Position numbers and translations under genes: made by a program | In this document: one piece after another, positions 1 through 6,449 of the stretch | Layout: the number at the start of each line of letters is the position of its first letter | Position numbering within the stretch: position 1 is the first letter of the stretch | The notes under the pieces: model-generated | The model's input: the letters and a program-made list of their open reading frames with translations, nothing else | The model's database searches: none | Told to the model about the DNA's origin: nothing | From: Myxococcales bacterium | GTDB lineage: Bacteria; Myxococcota_A; Polyangia; Polyangiales; Polyangiaceae | Length of the DNA: 6,829 bases | Assembly (NCBI GenBank): GCA_025362165.1 | Contig: JANYHY010000208.1 | Location: 1 to 6,829 of the forward strand | Reading direction: 5' to 3'

Positions 1-60
1 CGCGAGCAGCGCCAAGTAACAAGCCCCAACGAGCGCGCCGAGCTTCCATCCGCGGCTCAT
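1..60 (-). CDS. N-terminus of third gene of DUF58/Bat-type operon (partial)
   Basis: The minus strand opens with ATG at 60-58 and reads 20 codons without a stop to the window edge. The ATG overlaps the TGA of the preceding gene as ATGA, and a GGAGG Shine-Dalgarno (plus-strand CCTCC at 68-72) sits 7 nt upstream, so the start is well supported. The visible peptide begins MSRGWKLGAL and continues with a hydrophobic stretch (VGACYLALLA), which fits a signal peptide or first membrane helix. In operons of this kind the gene after DUF58 and a DUF4381-like protein is usually a von Willebrand factor A (BatA/BatB-like) membrane protein. That identity is inferred from position only, since no VWA residues lie inside the window. 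Confidence 0.6.
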   Translation of the reverse strand, partial: MSRGWKLGALVGACYLALLA

Positions 61-1130
61 GACGTCGCCTCCAAACGCTTGGGCTCGTCGATTCGCTGCG
101 GGCTCGGGATTGTGTCGCGCACGATGCGCTCACCGGCGCCCAGCACGTCTTTGCACTCGTCTTCGCTCGGCGTCATGTTCGCGAACTTCACGAGGTCGCA
201 CGTCTGCAAGAACTCCGCGATGACCGGCAGCGGAACGCCAGCCAGCGGCGCGTCCTTCATACGACCGAGGATCTCGTCAGTCGTGGACTCGATGCCGTCA
301 AAGCCGTAGCGGGCGCCCAGGTAAGCGCGCAGCGCGTCGTTGACGCGATCGAAGTAGTCGCCGAAGCGCTCCGTCTCGAGTAGGCCTGCGTGACGAACCT
401 CGTCTAGGCGCTCGAGCGCGAGCTCCCATGGCGGACGAGGTGGCGGAGGTGGCGGGACCGCCTTGGGTCGACGCAGCCAACGGCGCACTAGATAGAGGAG
501 AAGCGCCCCGAGCACGACTCCAACACCGATGGCCTCGAGCGTGTTCTTGAGCGAGGTCCACTCCTCACGTTGATTCTGCGGTGCTGGGTTCGTCCTCGGC
601 TTCGGATCGTCCGTGGAGGCGATGGGGTCGTCGATGGTGATTGCGTGCGCGTGCGTGCAGAGCACGGAGATGTCACCGCTCGCGCGCGACACAGCGATCG
701 GCATTGGCGGCAACGTCAGCTGATGGCGTCCCGGCTCTTTTGGGAGCGCGAGCAGCGGGAGCTCGAGCGTCGTCTTGGTGTGCTCGCCCATCGTCTGGAT
801 CGTGATTCGCGCAGCGGCGCCGCCGTCTTGGTTGGGGATCACCCAGCCCTGATCGGTGAGCGTCTTCGCCGCGTCCGAAGCTTGTTGCAGCTCGAGGCCG
901 TTGGCCAGCACGCGCTCGCCCTTGCCGTGATCGATCGTGACGACAAGCGAGCTCGCGTACCCGGAGAGTCCCTTCTCGGGGAATGTGTCCGTCATCGTTG
1001 GTCGCACGGCGCCGGGCGGCAGAGTCTCCACGCAACCGTGCACTGTGTCGGGAGTGCTCGCGTCACCGTCCGCCCGCGCGTTGGCGCTCGCGAGACATAC
1101 GAGCGCGATGGAGATCCATGCTGCTCTCAT
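57..1130 (-). CDS. BatD/DUF4381-like membrane-anchored protein of a DUF58-VWA operon
   Basis: This 357-aa protein begins with a signal peptide (residues 1-20, ending ANARA). A probable periplasmic region (21-197) follows, then one membrane helix (about 198-217, followed by the positive stretch RRWLRR), a run of six prolines at 226-231 and a cytoplasmic C-terminal domain (235-357). The C-terminal domain looks like BatD/DUF4381 family tails: WELALERLDE, then DYFDRVNDALRAYLGARYGF, STTDEIL and CDLVKFA. The periplasmic part holds only two cysteines (C33 and C158), which could pair. Members of this family are thought to assemble with DUF58 and VWA partners at the inner membrane; their biochemical role is poorly defined. 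The start overlaps the stop of the DUF58 gene as ATGA, and the stop overlaps the next ATG the same way, so translation is probably coupled. The periplasmic half is not recognised, so the family call rests on the C-terminal half and the context. Confidence 0.78.
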   Translation of the reverse strand: MRAAWISIALVCLASANARADGDASTPDTVHGCVETLPPGAVRPTMTDTFPEKGLSGYASSLVVTIDHGKGERVLANGLELQQASDAAKTLTDQGWVIPNQDGGAAARITIQTMGEHTKTTLELPLLALPKEPGRHQLTLPPMPIAVSRASGDISVLCTHAHAITIDDPIASTDDPKPRTNPAPQNQREEWTSLKNTLEAIGVGVVLGALLLYLVRRWLRRPKAVPPPPPPRPPWELALERLDEVRHAGLLETERFGDYFDRVNDALRAYLGARYGFDGIESTTDEILGRMKDAPLAGVPLPVIAEFLQTCDLVKFANMTPSEDECKDVLGAGERIVRDTIPSPQRIDEPKRLEATS

Positions 1131-2056
1131 CGCGCGTGGATCCTCTTGCCGCGTCGCGCGAACAGATCGCGCAGCGGCTTGACGAACGAGCCATCCGTGC
1201 GGACGTCCACCTGATCGATTCCGAGCTTGGAAAATAGCTGTTTTCGCGAGAGCGCGAGCTGCTCCATCGCGCGAGCGTGGTGTGCGCGTACGCGCTTGTC
1301 GCCAGTGTCGACGACGACCGTTTCGCCGCTCTCGAGATCTTCGAACGTGACGACGCCCACGTCTGGGAGCGTGAGATCGCGCGGGTCGCTGAGCACCACG
1401 CAGATGACGTCGTGCTTGCGTGAGGCCAACGCGAGCGCGCGCTCGTAGCCTTGCGCGAGGAAGTCGCTCACGATGAACGCGATGCTCCGGCGCTTGGCGA
1501 CTCCGACGAGCGCCTCGAGCGCCCCGCGAAGATCCGTCGAAGGTCCGAGCGCAGGAGGTAGGTGCGGAGGGCGCGGCGCGACGTCGCGGTACTTCGGCTC
1601 GAAGCCGAGGATCTCGCGCACCACGCGCATCACGTGCTTCTCGCCCTTCTTCGGCGGCACCATGCGCTCGACATGGCTGGTCGACACGATCAACCCGACG
1701 CGGTCGTTGTTGCGGATGGCGCTGAACGCCAAGAGCGCCCCGACCTCCGACGCGACTCGCGCTTTGGGTGCGCGCCTGGTGCCGAAGCGCTGAGAAGGTG
1801 ACAAGTCAACCACCAGGTTGACGGTCATCTCGCGCTCCTCCACGAACACCTTCACGAACGTCTCGTTCATCCGCGCCGACACGTTCCAGTCGATCGTCCG
1901 CACGTCGTCGCCGGGTTGGTATGGGCGCACCTCTCGGAACGCCAACCCCTGCCCCTTGAAGCTCGACGCGTACGTCCCCGACAGATTCTCGTTGGCGAAG
2001 CGCGCCGTGTGAATCTCTATCGTGCGGAGGGCAGCGAGGAGCTCTTTGGGGATCAT
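1127..2056 (-). CDS. DUF58 domain-containing protein
   Basis: This 309-aa protein has the full DUF58 layout. The N-terminus is of the MIPKELLAALRTIEIHTARF type, followed by FKGQGLAFREVRPYQPGDD (about 33-51) and the hallmark IDWNVSARM (55-63). A VWA-like fold follows, with a MIDAS-style DLSPS (D84-S88), STDLRGAL (173-180) and IVSDFL (195-200). DUF58 proteins are partners of MoxR AAA+ ATPases and VWA proteins, and the group is linked to envelope integrity or chaperone-like assembly. The ATG at 2056 is preferred over an in-frame ATG at 2122 for two reasons: family members begin at this point, and the best candidate promoter lies between the two, so a transcript from it would not contain the upstream ATG. 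There is no clear Shine-Dalgarno for the chosen start. This is the first gene of its cluster, and no MoxR gene precedes it. Confidence 0.93.
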   Translation of the reverse strand: MIPKELLAALRTIEIHTARFANENLSGTYASSFKGQGLAFREVRPYQPGDDVRTIDWNVSARMNETFVKVFVEEREMTVNLVVDLSPSQRFGTRRAPKARVASEVGALLAFSAIRNNDRVGLIVSTSHVERMVPPKKGEKHVMRVVREILGFEPKYRDVAPRPPHLPPALGPSTDLRGALEALVGVAKRRSIAFIVSDFLAQGYERALALASRKHDVICVVLSDPRDLTLPDVGVVTFEDLESGETVVVDTGDKRVRAHHARAMEQLALSRKQLFSKLGIDQVDVRTDGSFVKPLRDLFARRGKRIHAR

Positions 2057-2106
2057 CGTTCGGCGTTCAGCAAGGCACGCGGCACAGGCCGACAAACTCG
2101 CCGCGG

Positions 2107-2135
2107 AAACTATTCCTGCCACCGTTCGTTGCCAA
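2107..2135 (-). promoter_or_regulatory. Candidate sigma70-type promoter for the DUF58 cluster
   Basis: On the minus strand a TTGGCA box (plus 2130-2135; 5 of 6 match to TTGACA) is followed after exactly 17 nt by TAGTTT (plus 2107-2112; 3 of 6 match to TATAAT, including first T, second A and last T). Transcription would begin around 2100, about 40 nt before the ATG at 2056. The region is only 104 bp and lies between two divergent genes, so a promoter is expected here. The -10 match is weak and could be chance. Confidence 0.35.
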
Positions 2136-2160
2136 CCCCTGTCATCATGTCCCGCGATTC

Positions 2161-2916
2161 GTGTCGTTACCGATCAAGCCACTCACCCGAACGTGGGCCG
2201 CTGTTCAGGTCGTGGCGGTCCTCGCGACGCTGTTCGCTTGGGTGTTCGGCTCGACCACCCTAGGAGCGGGGATCTTCGGCTCCAGCCCCAACATGCTCGT
2301 CGCGCACGTGGCGTTGACGGGGTTGGTCGGCCTGGTCGCAGTGTTCGTCGCGACTGCAGGTGACGAGAGTCGGATCGTCACGCTCGGGTTGTCCAAGCCC
2401 ACGGACAAGTTCGGCACCGCCGTCGCCACGCTGGTGGCCGCAGGCGGCACATACATCACGAGCGCGGTGGTCACGGTGGGCGCCATGGCGTTGTTCGGCG
2501 GTAGCGTCGACGTCGTCGACAAAGCGCGCGCGATGGAGGCACTGAGCGCGTTCCCATTATGGTCTCTCTTGCCCGTCGCGCTCTTCGCGGGCTTCAACGA
2601 AGAGGTCCTTTTCCGCGGGTTTTTGCTCTCGCGCTTCCGTGTGTTGTTCGGTGAGTCGCGCCGATCTCTCGCGCTCGGAGTCGTCCTCTCCGCCGCTCTG
2701 TTCAGCGCAGGCCACGGCTACCAAGGCATGATCGGCGTCGTGCAGACGTTCGTCGCGGGCGCGTGCCTCGCGACCGTGGCTGCGGTTCGCAAGAGCCTGT
2801 GGCCCTCGATCATCGCGCACGCCGCGATCGATCTCTTCGGCCTCGTCGCGTTGCATTTCGTCAAGCCGTTGCTCGAAAAGATGCTCGAGCAAGAGGGCTT
2901 TCACGTCCCGCACTGA
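2161..2916 (+). CDS. CPBP family intramembrane metalloprotease
   Basis: This 251-aa polytopic membrane protein carries the three CPBP (Abi) motifs: NEEVLFRG (E147, E148, R152), FSAGH (F181, H185) and IIAHAAID (H220, D224). These residues are the proposed catalytic and metal-site positions of the family, which includes the eukaryotic CAAX protease Rce1 and bacterial bacteriocin-immunity proteins. Hydrophobic segments lie at about 13-33, 46-65, 87-112, 133-145, 168-181, 190-208 and 218-233. The start is a GTG at 2161, because no ATG lies in this frame upstream; an ATG at 2147 is in a different frame. No good Shine-Dalgarno is visible, so the start is the least certain part. The gene is divergent from the DUF58 gene and ends 34 bp before the small lipoprotein-like gene. 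Its substrate cannot be told from the sequence. Confidence 0.9.
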   Translation: MSLPIKPLTRTWAAVQVVAVLATLFAWVFGSTTLGAGIFGSSPNMLVAHVALTGLVGLVAVFVATAGDESRIVTLGLSKPTDKFGTAVATLVAAGGTYITSAVVTVGAMALFGGSVDVVDKARAMEALSAFPLWSLLPVALFAGFNEEVLFRGFLLSRFRVLFGESRRSLALGVVLSAALFSAGHGYQGMIGVVQTFVAGACLATVAAVRKSLWPSIIAHAAIDLFGLVALHFVKPLLEKMLEQEGFHVPH

Positions 2917-2936
2917 GGATTTGACGGCGGATGAGC

Positions 2937-2942
2937 TATAGT
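2937..2942 (+). promoter_or_regulatory. Possible -10 element of a leaderless transcript
   Basis: TATAGT (5 of 6 match to TATAAT) lies 8 nt before the ATG at 2951, within an otherwise GC-rich 34-bp gap. Transcription from it would begin at about 2948-2951, at or next to the start codon, and no Shine-Dalgarno is visible. No -35 box is found at normal spacing. The TTGACG at 2921 is only 10 nt away from the -10, too close for sigma70. Confidence 0.3.
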
Positions 2943-2950
2943 TGGTCACT

Positions 2951-3208
2951 ATGAGTCGTCGTCGCAAGATCGGTCGTCCGCTCCTCGTCGTCGTCGCAGG
3001 CACTGCCGCGCTCGCGTACGCCTGCGGTACCAGCGAGGTCTCTGGCAACCTCATCGCCTTCGAGCCAGACGCCGGCCGCGACATGGGCGTCTCGGAGACG
3101 TCGGGCAACCTGCTGCCGGCGGACGTGAACCAGCCCGACACCAGCAAACAAGACGCGGGCGACGCCGCGACCGACGCACCCAAAGACGCACCCGGCGATG
3201 GTGGGTGA
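2951..3208 (+). CDS. Small lipoprotein-like acidic protein
   Basis: This 85-aa protein has a basic N-terminus (MSRRRKIGRP), a hydrophobic core (LLVVVAGTAALAYA) and a cysteine at position 25 in the context LAYAC, which satisfies a permissive lipobox. That suggests a secreted lipoprotein whose mature part is about 60 residues. The mature part is very acidic and low in complexity (Asp, Ala, Pro, Gly), with a small internal repeat: EVSGNL (29-34) and ETSGNL (49-54). I do not recognise a family or a function. The ATG at 2951 is chosen over a TTG at 2942 because it places the basic residues directly before the hydrophobic core. The gene overlaps the following ferritin-like gene by 11 nt, so the two are probably translated together. 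Short Asp-rich lipoproteins like this are common in myxobacteria. Confidence 0.68.
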   Translation: MSRRRKIGRPLLVVVAGTAALAYACGTSEVSGNLIAFEPDAGRDMGVSETSGNLLPADVNQPDTSKQDAGDAATDAPKDAPGDGG

Positions 3209-4001
3209 GCTCTTCGAGCTCGAGATGTTCGGCGAAGGGGTCGAGCGTCGTTACCGCAAGATGAGGCCCGAGGTGGAGGCGATGCCGTGGGGCAGCTTCG
3301 ATCTCGGCAAGCTCTCGCCGGCGGCGATCCTCGCGGGTCGTCAAGGGTGGACGGCCGCAGCGTTTCAAGAGCATCGCACAGGCGTCGCGTGCTGCATGGC
3401 TCTGCGTGCGATGATGGAGGCGCGCGCGCCCGTGGATCTCATCGCGCTCGCCTCGCGCTTCCCGCTCGACGAGATGGTTCACGTCGAGCTGTGTGCGCGC
3501 ATGGCGATGGAGCTCGGCGGCGCGACCGCGCTGCGCCACGATCCAGATCACATGCTGGTGGAGGCTGACCCCGCCCTGCCGGCGTTGCTTCGGGCGTCCG
3601 CGATGGTGACTCGCTTCTTCTGTGTTGGTGAGGCGCTCTCGATCCCGCTGCTGCGCGCGACGTGGCACGCGGCGGTGCAGCCGCTGCCGAAGGCGATCCT
3701 TGGGCGCATCGTGAAGGACGAGGCAGCGCACGGGACCTTCGGCTTCGCGTTCCTCGATTGGGCGCTCGGCAAGCTCGACGACGACGGCGTGAAGTTCGTG
3801 GCCGCCGAGGCGGATCGCGCGATCCGTTTCTTGCAGAATACATGGACCCCACGTCGCGAGTCGACCGTGGAGCTCCCTGACGAGACTGGCGACACCCTGG
3901 GCTGGATGCGCTCCCAGGCGTACTTGGCGCTCGCCGAGAGATCCCTCGAGGACAAAGTGCGCGCGCCGCTCCGTGCGCGAGAGATCCCAATCACGGCTTG
4001 A
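3198..4001 (+). CDS. Ferritin-like (diiron carboxylate) domain protein
   Basis: This 267-aa, mostly helical soluble protein shows an apparently complete four-helix diiron ligand pattern: E58 (in FQEHRTGV), E92 and H95 (in LDEMVHVEL), E145 (in CVGEALS), and E175 and H178 (in KDEAAHGTF). The E, ExxH, E, ExxH spacing is typical of ferritin-like oxidases and oxygenases such as the AurF/PaaA-type and related groups. At 267 aa it is longer than a ferritin or rubrerythrin storage domain, so an oxidase or oxygenase role is more likely than iron storage. No signal peptide is visible. The ATG at 3198 lies inside the end of the small lipoprotein-like gene, with no clear Shine-Dalgarno, suggesting translational coupling; GTG 3201 and ATG 3225 are alternative starts. 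The 3' end overlaps the convergent HTTM gene by 11 nt. The substrate is unknown. Confidence 0.85.
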   Translation: MVGELFELEMFGEGVERRYRKMRPEVEAMPWGSFDLGKLSPAAILAGRQGWTAAAFQEHRTGVACCMALRAMMEARAPVDLIALASRFPLDEMVHVELCARMAMELGGATALRHDPDHMLVEADPALPALLRASAMVTRFFCVGEALSIPLLRATWHAAVQPLPKAILGRIVKDEAAHGTFGFAFLDWALGKLDDDGVKFVAAEADRAIRFLQNTWTPRRESTVELPDETGDTLGWMRSQAYLALAERSLEDKVRAPLRAREIPITA

Positions 4002-5307
4002 GCTCCAGGAGCCGCTCGCGGCGCGTGGGCGGCTCACTCCATCGCTCGGGCGCCACGGCCAGCCACACACGCTCGATGCGAATGGACACGGCGCCACGGA
4101 CCGCTGTGCGCGCCTCGGGATCGGCGAGCACGACGTCGCGGTAGTAGGCCTCGACGCGGGCGGGAACGAAAAGACCGTTGACGCCTGCGAGGCTCCACAT
4201 CGTTCCCCAAGCCCGCTGCGAGCGTCGTCGCCCGCGCAAAACTTCGCGCGTGGTTCCATCTCCGAACACCGCGACGATCGCGAGGTCTGGCATCTCGTCT
4301 CCGACCGTCCACTGGAACGTCGGGTAGCAGGCGAACGGCCACGCCTGCGTCTGATCGCGCACGCCTTGGATCGCCGCGGATGCGATGACGATCGCTCCGA
4401 CGATGATCGCAGCGACCGGAGACGACGGCGGTCTCGCATCGATCGCGCCGGTCTTCGCGCGCGCCCATCGCGCGACCCGCGACCAGTCGATCAACGCCAC
4501 GTAACACGCCCACAACGAGATGAACGGGATGCGCATGAACAGATCGGTCGCGACGTGGAACGCGAGTCCCGCGCACGCGATCGCCACTCGCGCGCGCCGA
4601 CCCACGAGCGCCAGCGCGCCGAACGACAGCTCGAACGCGATCACCAAGAGCGCGCTCACGTGGAGCAGCCACGGCGCGTGATCGATCCGCCACACGGGGA
4701 GCCACTCGTACTGTCGCCACTTCCAGTGCATCTGATTCTCGAGGTTCGAGCCGAGCGCCCAATCGAGACCCGACTCCCGCAGCTTGTAGAAACCGGGGAA
4801 GAAGTAGATGACGCCAAGCGAGAGCCACACCATCAAGAGCGGCCACGCATAGGCCTCGTGAGGCGGTCGCTCGAGCGCGAGCCACGAGCCCCCTCGCCTG
4901 CGCGTGTCGTAAGAGAGCGCGTCGTCGCACGGGCTCGCGGCGAGGATCGCGGCGAACCACACGAGGTGCATGTCGTGAGTCACCGTGCCTCCCAGCTGCG
5001 CGAGCGCAAAGAGGTAGAACGTAGTGACCGTGAGCACGAGCAGCGCGGGGCGCGTGTAGACGCCAAACATCGTGAGCAGCGCCACACAGACGCACGCCGC
5101 TTGCGTGAAGTGAGCGAGCGTCGAATCGATCGGCGCGTACTTCACGAACCAACCGAGACCCTCGGGCGCCGAGCGCACCGCCGCGGGCAACGCTGCCCAT
5201 GCGGGACCCTCGCGCGTCTCTGGGGACGCGACGATCAAGAGAGGCACCACGATCCGCAGCGCTGCGAGCGTCAGCGCGTGCTGCGGAGCAGGTCGAGCCA
5301 AGCGCAC
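3991..5307 (-). CDS. HTTM domain protein, vitamin K-dependent gamma-carboxylase-like
   Basis: This 438-aa protein has several membrane helices in its first 310 residues (for example about 11-28, 68-82, 88-106, 113-125, 153-170, 213-236, 240-256 and 297-313), followed by a C-terminal soluble beta-type domain (about 325-438). Family signatures are H111 with S132 and D134 in the HDMHLVWF...ALSYD region, IYFFPGFYKLRESGLDW (167-183, K175) and AFHVATDLFMRIPFISLW (249-266, H251). These line up with the HTTM/gamma-glutamyl carboxylase fold, in which reduced vitamin K is oxidised to drive carboxylation of glutamate. Many bacterial HTTM proteins have no known substrate. The start is a GTG at 5307, 9 nt after the TAA of the upstream gene and in the same frame as it. 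No Shine-Dalgarno is seen, so coupling or reinitiation is likely. No vitamin K epoxide reductase gene lies in the window. Confidence 0.9.
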   Translation of the reverse strand: MRLARPAPQHALTLAALRIVVPLLIVASPETREGPAWAALPAAVRSAPEGLGWFVKYAPIDSTLAHFTQAACVCVALLTMFGVYTRPALLVLTVTTFYLFALAQLGGTVTHDMHLVWFAAILAASPCDDALSYDTRRRGGSWLALERPPHEAYAWPLLMVWLSLGVIYFFPGFYKLRESGLDWALGSNLENQMHWKWRQYEWLPVWRIDHAPWLLHVSALLVIAFELSFGALALVGRRARVAIACAGLAFHVATDLFMRIPFISLWACYVALIDWSRVARWARAKTGAIDARPPSSPVAAIIVGAIVIASAAIQGVRDQTQAWPFACYPTFQWTVGDEMPDLAIVAVFGDGTTREVLRGRRRSQRAWGTMWSLAGVNGLFVPARVEAYYRDVVLADPEARTAVRGAVSIRIERVWLAVAPERWSEPPTRRERLLELKP

Positions 5308-5316
5308 GACCGCATC

Positions 5317-5652
5317 TTACGTCGCGCCTTTACGCCAGTGGAGTAGCAGTCGATGGATACCGAAGGCCGCAGCCAGCGTGACGACCATGATCGCGTACAT
5401 CGTCGTGAATAGGCTCGGAACCATCACGGCATGCACGACGCGAAGCAAGACGAAGCCGACGATCAGCGCGACCGTGGTGAGCTTCTTCCGCTGAAGCGCG
5501 GCGTATGCGTCGGCCGACGATGTGTCCACGGCGAGGTGCGGAGTGGATCGATACGAGCTCACGACCTGCTGCGTTTGGGCGCTCTCTTGGAGCTCGAACT
5601 CGCGAATCGCTCTGTCCGCGGCGAGATACACCGATTGACTATAGTGGCGCAT
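5317..5652 (-). CDS. Small two-helix membrane protein of unknown function
   Basis: This 111-aa protein starts MRHYSQSVYLAADR. It has a hydrophilic N-terminal region of about 56 residues rich in Gln and Ser, then two predicted membrane helices (about 58-77 and 81-103) and a short basic tail ending WRKGAT. The ATG at 5652 is chosen over in-frame ATGs further upstream because it lies 2 nt after the TGA of the preceding gene and has an AGAGG Shine-Dalgarno (plus-strand CCTCT at 5659-5663) 6 nt upstream. The gene ends 9 nt before the HTTM gene and in the same frame. I do not recognise a family. From its context it could be a membrane partner of HTTM or of the 264-aa protein, or an immunity-like protein for the latter; nothing in the sequence decides between these. 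Confidence 0.78.
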   Translation of the reverse strand: MRHYSQSVYLAADRAIREFELQESAQTQQVVSSYRSTPHLAVDTSSADAYAALQRKKLTTVALIVGFVLLRVVHAVMVPSLFTTMYAIMVVTLAAAFGIHRLLLHWRKGAT

Positions 5653-5654
5653 GG

Positions 5655-6449
5655 TCAGCCTCTCATCGTGATGTTGGCGCGCGCGTAGGATGCGTCGCGT
5701 TGTTGAAGAGCCGACTCCATGGTCTTGTATTCGGCGCTGTCCTTCGGCGTGTTGGTCACGGCATCGAAGCCCGCTTTGAACGCGGCGTCGTCCGCGTAGC
5801 GCTTCGCGAGGCTCGGGTTCGCGGTCATGAACGCATCCCTCGAGAGTCCACTCGTCGACATGTCCATCGCGGCGTTCATCCCGTGATCGCACTGGACCTG
5901 CAGCGCGAGCACGAGCGGGCGATCTTGGCCCGCCATCTGCGTCGCCATCTTCTGGTTGGCAGAGGCGAACGTGGTGCCGACCTCAGGGTACTTGGCCAGC
6001 TCGGCACGTTTGAAGCTCTCGGGGAGATCGAGGTGCGTGAGCATCGCCACGTGCTCCTCGTCCTTGGCCACGGCGCGCGAGAGGGCTTCGCCGCGCACGT
6101 TGACCTCGCGGAGCTCCCAGAGCCCTGCACCGAGGCCGACGACGGGAAGAGCAGCCGCAGCGCCGGTGGCGAAGACCCCACTCTCGAGCACGTGGATTCC
6201 GATCACATCGCCGCCGACTTCGACGCCATGCAAGCCCATCTCGACGCTGCCCGCGATGTTTGCTTTCGCGCCTTTGTATTCGGCGATGAGTTCGTCGTAG
6301 CTCTTGTCATCGCCGCGGATGGCCATCTTCTGGACGCCAGCGTCGCCAGCGATCTTGGCCATGACTTGGCCAGAGCTGAGGTTGTCGCAGCCCGAGTCGT
6401 GGAGCTGCTGCAAGTCGCGGTCTTTTCGGTTCGAGATTGCGTCGGTCAT
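5655..6449 (-). CDS. Unrecognised protein with Gly/Ala-rich hydrophobic segment
   Basis: This 264-aa protein starts MTDAISNRKD. The ATG at 6449 is preferred over one at 6500 because a strong GGAGG Shine-Dalgarno (plus-strand CCTCC at 6455-6459) lies 5 nt upstream. No signal peptide is seen. A polar N-terminal part (1-70) leads into a hydrophobic, glycine-rich region (about 72-110, including GVFATGAAAALPVVGLGAG), which resembles a glycine-zipper hairpin able to insert into membranes. The remainder (111-264) is charged, mostly helical and rich in Ala, Met and Glu. There are only two cysteines (C21 and C187). I do not recognise a family and propose no enzyme function. It is the first gene of a tight operon with the two-helix protein (2 nt apart) and the HTTM protein. 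A hydrophobic segment without a secretion signal, paired with a small membrane protein, is compatible with a toxin or effector, but this is speculation. Confidence 0.78.
   Translation of the reverse strand: MTDAISNRKDRDLQQLHDSGCDNLSSGQVMAKIAGDAGVQKMAIRGDDKSYDELIAEYKGAKANIAGSVEMGLHGVEVGGDVIGIHVLESGVFATGAAAALPVVGLGAGLWELREVNVRGEALSRAVAKDEEHVAMLTHLDLPESFKRAELAKYPEVGTTFASANQKMATQMAGQDRPLVLALQVQCDHGMNAAMDMSTSGLSRDAFMTANPSLAKRYADDAAFKAGFDAVTNTPKDSAEYKTMESALQQRDASYARANITMRG

Noticed and set aside
2057..2122. A 22-residue N-terminal extension of the DUF58 protein from an ATG at 2122
   Set aside because: Family members begin near MIPKELL, the AGGGG upstream of 2122 is about 13 nt away, and the best promoter candidate lies downstream of 2122.
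1941..2141. An 11-bp direct repeat GCCAACCCCTG at 1941-1951 and 2131-2141
   Set aside because: There are only two copies, one inside the DUF58 coding region, with no symmetry or further copies. Chance similarity is the simplest explanation.
2921..2942. TTGACG and TATAGT as a -35/-10 pair
   Set aside because: The spacer is 10 nt, far short of the 16-18 nt that sigma70 needs.
3051..4439. A 462-codon minus-strand open frame spanning the ferritin-like gene and part of the HTTM gene
   Set aside because: It overlaps two well-supported genes and encodes an Arg/Ser-rich sequence with no recognisable motif.
3973..5346. A 457-codon plus-strand open frame opposite the HTTM gene
   Set aside because: Its translation is Arg/Glu/His-rich with no hydrophobic or domain pattern, as expected for an antisense shadow in high-GC DNA. 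The minus-strand HTTM frame has clear family motifs.
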